Assembly (NCBI GenBank): GCA_003247275.1
Contig: QKAA01000006.1
Span: forward strand, 1-8,292
Length of the DNA stretch: 8,292 bases
Reading direction: 5' to 3'
DNA from: a bacterium
Lineage (GTDB): Bacteria; Patescibacteriota; Microgenomatia; UBA1400; RBG-16-45-19
The position numbers were made by a program, and so were the translations under genes. The notes beneath the pieces were generated by a model, which did no database searches, was not told where the DNA came from, and saw only the letters and a list, made by a program, of their open reading frames with translations. Below, one piece after another: positions 6,487 to 8,292 of this stretch; the first letter of the stretch is position 1; the number at the start of each line of letters is the position of its first letter.

Positions 6487-6560
6487 GGACTCATAGCTCA
6501 GTTGGTTAGAGCGCTTCTTTTACACAGAAGAGGTCAGAGGTTCGAATCCTCTTGAGTCCA
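6487..6560 (+). tRNA. tRNA-Val(UAC)
   Basis: Acceptor GGACTCA/TGAGTCC with discriminator A, D-arm GCTC/GAGC, anticodon stem CTTCT/AGAAG with loop TTTACAC (anticodon TAC at 6521-6523, reading GUA/GUG), and T-arm AGAGG TTCGAAT CCTCT. No CCA is encoded. It differs from the Val(CAC) copy by paired changes in the acceptor stem, the sign of an old, functional duplication. Confidence 0.95.
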
Positions 6561-6582
6561 CACCGTAAAAGCAAGGTATAAT
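6552..6582 (+). promoter_or_regulatory. Possible promoter of tRNA-Phe
   Basis: A perfect TATAAT at 6577-6582 places a start near 6589, 8 nt before tRNA-Phe. The best -35 candidate is TTGAGT at 6552-6557, inside the end of tRNA-Val(UAC), with a long 19-nt spacer, so the call rests mainly on the -10. Confidence 0.35.
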
Positions 6583-6596
6583 AAAAAACGCATCAT

Positions 6597-6669
6597 GCCA
6601 AGTTAGCCAAGGTGGTCAAGGCGCGTGTCTGAAAAACACGATATGTTGGTTCGACTCCAACACTTGGCA
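6597..6669 (+). tRNA. tRNA-Phe(GAA)
   Basis: Acceptor GCCAAGT/ACTTGGC with discriminator A, D-arm GCC/GGC with an 11-nt loop containing GGTGG, anticodon stem CGTGT/ACACG with loop CTGAAAA (anticodon GAA at 6631-6633), a 4-nt variable loop ATAT, and T-arm GTTGG TTCGACT CCAAC. No CCA is encoded. Confidence 0.93.
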
Positions 6670-6697
6670 CAAAAACCACCAAACGAAAGAGTTACCC

Positions 6698-6725
6698 TTG
6701 TTACATTTTCCCCATGTTCTATAAT
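6698..6725 (+). promoter_or_regulatory. Promoter of lepB
   Basis: TTGTTA at 6698-6703, a 16-nt spacer, and a perfect TATAAT at 6720-6725. Predicted start is near 6732, giving a leader of about 26 nt. An AGGGGA Shine-Dalgarno sequence at 6745-6750 lies 7 nt before the lepB ATG. The 88-bp gap after tRNA-Phe holds nothing else I can support. Confidence 0.6.
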
Positions 6726-6757
6726 TTATATAACTAAACAATCTAGGGGATCGTCTC

Positions 6758-7333
6758 ATGTTTAAAGCAATTGGTGCATTTTTTTTGGATATTATTGAAA
6801 CCGTGGTTATTGCCCTCTCAATATTCCTCATTCTCTATTTATTTATCATGCAGCCCCATCAGGTTAATGGCCAATCCATGGAACCTAATTTTCATCATGC
6901 CGAATATGTCATGACAGATAAATTAAGCTACCGCTTTGGTCAACCCCAGCGAGGCGATGTAATTGTGTTCGAAGCTCCCCCGGCAGCAAATTGCCCAGAG
7001 GGAACAGGCTGTGATTTCATTAAGCGAGTCATTGGACTTCCAGGAGATACGGTTGAAGTTAAAGATGGTCATTTTTACGTCAACAACATCTATCTTGAAG
7101 AAAATTATATTGATGCTTCCGTTGATACTAAACCAGGACTCTACACCAGTCGCGGGCCCATTGTTGTTCCTCCCGGCAACTATTTTGTCTCTGGAGATAA
7201 CCGTAATCATTCCAGTGACTCTCGAGTTTGGGGTCCAGTCCCATTTGATAAAATCGTCGGCAAAGTCTTTTTCCGTTATTGGCCAATTAACCGCATTGGC
7301 CCCATTCAGCATGGTAGTTATCCTAATCTGTAA
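6758..7333 (+). CDS. lepB: Signal peptidase I
   Basis: Membrane-anchored serine protease that removes signal peptides from exported proteins on the outer face of the membrane. The 191 aa length matches short, single-anchor, Gram-positive-like SPase I. One hydrophobic N-terminal segment spans about 10-31. The catalytic Ser40 lies in NGQSMEPNF, the catalytic Lys89 in FIKRVIGLPGD (88-97), and the conserved box E GDNRNHSSDSR is at 146-156. A short insert, NCPEGTGC (78-85), carries the protein's only two Cys and sits just before the Lys motif. The start is fixed by a strong AGGGGA site 7 nt upstream. It has its own promoter after the tRNA cluster, and the unknown membrane-protein gene 18 bp downstream is probably in the same operon. 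Confidence 0.95.
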   Translation: MFKAIGAFFLDIIETVVIALSIFLILYLFIMQPHQVNGQSMEPNFHHAEYVMTDKLSYRFGQPQRGDVIVFEAPPAANCPEGTGCDFIKRVIGLPGDTVEVKDGHFYVNNIYLEENYIDASVDTKPGLYTSRGPIVVPPGNYFVSGDNRNHSSDSRVWGPVPFDKIVGKVFFRYWPINRIGPIQHGSYPNL

Positions 7334-7351
7334 AAACAAACTAAAGTACCT

Positions 7352-8292
7352 ATGTCTGACAACCAAACCATCTCACCATCATTCTCCTTGAGAAAATCTC
7401 TTCCCCCCATTAACACCATTCTCACTTTCGCTATTCTAGTTTTTTTAGTCTGGGCATTTTTCTCCAAACAAACCTTTAGATTTTATGCTTCATTTCTCTT
7501 TACTTTTTATGGCCTGACCCATTCCATGTGGATTTCCGTGGTTATGTTGGGAATATTTCAAACCATAATCTTAATACCTTTTCGTATTATCAACCTTACC
7601 AAAACCAAACATATTCGTGATTTCGAAGCGACTGTTTCCGACATAAAAAAGAATGATGAACAAACCTTCCTGATCAAGAAAAAAGCCAACACAGGCGATA
7701 GAGTTCTCCTTTATTACCTTGTTGATTTCTTTGTTCAGCTAACTTCCTATGTTTCTATCGGACGCCTTTTTTTAACCGATTTCTACAGCGTTAAAATTAG
7801 TCCTCACATGTTATATAGTTTTGTGCCGTATCCTGATTATCCCTTGCAAGACACCTGGTTTAAGATTCCCTATCTTCAAATTACTCAAACCCATGACGTG
7901 GGAATGAAATGGGTACTTCTTTCTTGGTTAATCATTTTTATTCTTTCTACCGGTCTAGCGGCCATTATTAAATCAATTAAACGCAATCAAAAAATTAAAG
8001 AAAACACGGTCACCACCTCCATAAAATCCATCGTTGGCATTATTACTAGTTCAAGTGTTCTGCTGATGATTATTAGTTACTTTGTCCTTCGCCACTTTCC
8101 CACCGATATCTCATTAGCCATATTTAGCGGCGACGTTGGTGTTCCGAATAGAAAATTGAATACCATCACCGCCATTGGCACTTTTTTTACCATTATGTGG
8201 CTTGATGTTCCTGCCATTCTTAAAAAAGGCGATTTAGCAAAAAGCGCTGGTTTCGAACCAAAAGTGATTAGAAAAACTGTCACCACCCTGTT
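7352..8292 (+). CDS. Unrecognised polytopic membrane protein (3' end outside window)
   Basis: I do not recognise this family. The frame stays open from the ATG at 7352 to the window edge, giving 313 residues with no stop. Hydrophobic segments lie near residues 21-38, 57-80, 118-137, 187-207, 226-246 and 269-289. A charged, probably cytoplasmic stretch at about 84-117 (THIRD-like region with many Lys) lies between the second and third. A Tyr/Pro/Asp-rich loop near 143-180 (VPYPDYPLQDTW) lies between the third and fourth. A KKGDLAKSAGFEPKVIRKT stretch follows the last segment. There is no signal-peptidase cleavage site, catalytic motif or transporter signature I can name. No clear Shine-Dalgarno sequence precedes the ATG. 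It sits 18 bp after lepB, in the same reading frame as that gene, and is probably co-transcribed with it. Codon use resembles its neighbours, so nothing points to recent transfer. Confidence 0.75.
   Translation, partial: MSDNQTISPSFSLRKSLPPINTILTFAILVFLVWAFFSKQTFRFYASFLFTFYGLTHSMWISVVMLGIFQTIILIPFRIINLTKTKHIRDFEATVSDIKKNDEQTFLIKKKANTGDRVLLYYLVDFFVQLTSYVSIGRLFLTDFYSVKISPHMLYSFVPYPDYPLQDTWFKIPYLQITQTHDVGMKWVLLSWLIIFILSTGLAAIIKSIKRNQKIKENTVTTSIKSIVGIITSSSVLLMIISYFVLRHFPTDISLAIFSGDVGVPNRKLNTITAIGTFFTIMWLDVPAILKKGDLAKSAGFEPKVIRKTVTTL

Noticed and set aside
7331..7354. lepB and the next gene as one protein split by a TAA
   Set aside because: They are in the same frame, but lepB ends at a normal family length and the second protein has its own ATG; shared frame occurs by chance one time in three.
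6923..7391. Open frames of about 140 codons on both strands overlapping lepB
   Set aside because: They lie in other frames of a gene with all SPase I catalytic motifs and lack recognisable domains or ribosome binding sites.
1..8292. Recoded TGA (as Gly or Trp), known in some Patescibacteria
   Set aside because: No in-frame TGA occurs inside the conserved genes; the absence of TGA among seven stops is too small a sample to suggest reassignment.

Overview
The window is a compact bacterial chromosome segment. It is AT-rich (roughly 40% GC by eye), every gene is on the + strand, and gaps are short. It holds the 3' part of an isoleucyl-tRNA synthetase gene of the archaeal/eukaryotic-like type 2 form, a rodA-type SEDS gene, rplU (L21), a Trm11-like methyltransferase gene, rpmA (L27), parB, five tRNA genes, lepB, and the 5' part of an unrecognised membrane-protein gene that runs off the right edge. 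The divergent core proteins, the L21-methyltransferase-L27 order and the lysine/alanine-rich L21 tail suggest a Candidate Phyla Radiation (Patescibacteria) genome, perhaps Microgenomates. That placement is inferred from protein style and not proven. The standard genetic code is in use: long frames contain no internal TGA, and all seven visible stops are TAA or TAG.

Layout: 1-2190 ileS (5' end outside the window) and 2212-3300 rodA are 21 bp apart and probably co-transcribed. A 77-bp gap carries a promoter-like signal and two inverted repeats ahead of rplU (3378-3770). The methyltransferase gene (3773-4906) follows after 2 bp. A second promoter of nearly the same design overlaps its 3' end and precedes rpmA (4955-5200), and parB (5204-6037) follows after 3 bp. 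An extended -10 promoter directly behind parB leads into the tRNA cluster Val(CAC), Leu(CAG), Leu(GAG), Val(UAC), Phe(GAA) at 6087-6669. lepB (6758-7333) has its own TATAAT promoter and strong ribosome binding site, and the unknown polytopic membrane protein starts 18 bp behind it.

Functionally this is a housekeeping block: charging and supply of tRNAs, ribosome large-subunit proteins, RNA modification, cell-wall elongation (RodA), chromosome segregation (ParB) and protein export (signal peptidase I). I see no mobile element, CRISPR array, toxin-antitoxin pair or phage gene. The points most worth a second look are the unknown membrane protein beside lepB, the methyltransferase between L21 and L27 (the Prp protease slot in Firmicutes), the altered L27 tail, the shared TTGCAW-N17-TACAAT promoters, the non-canonical KMSKS loop of IleRS, and a tRNA cluster in which every anticodon has A at position 35.
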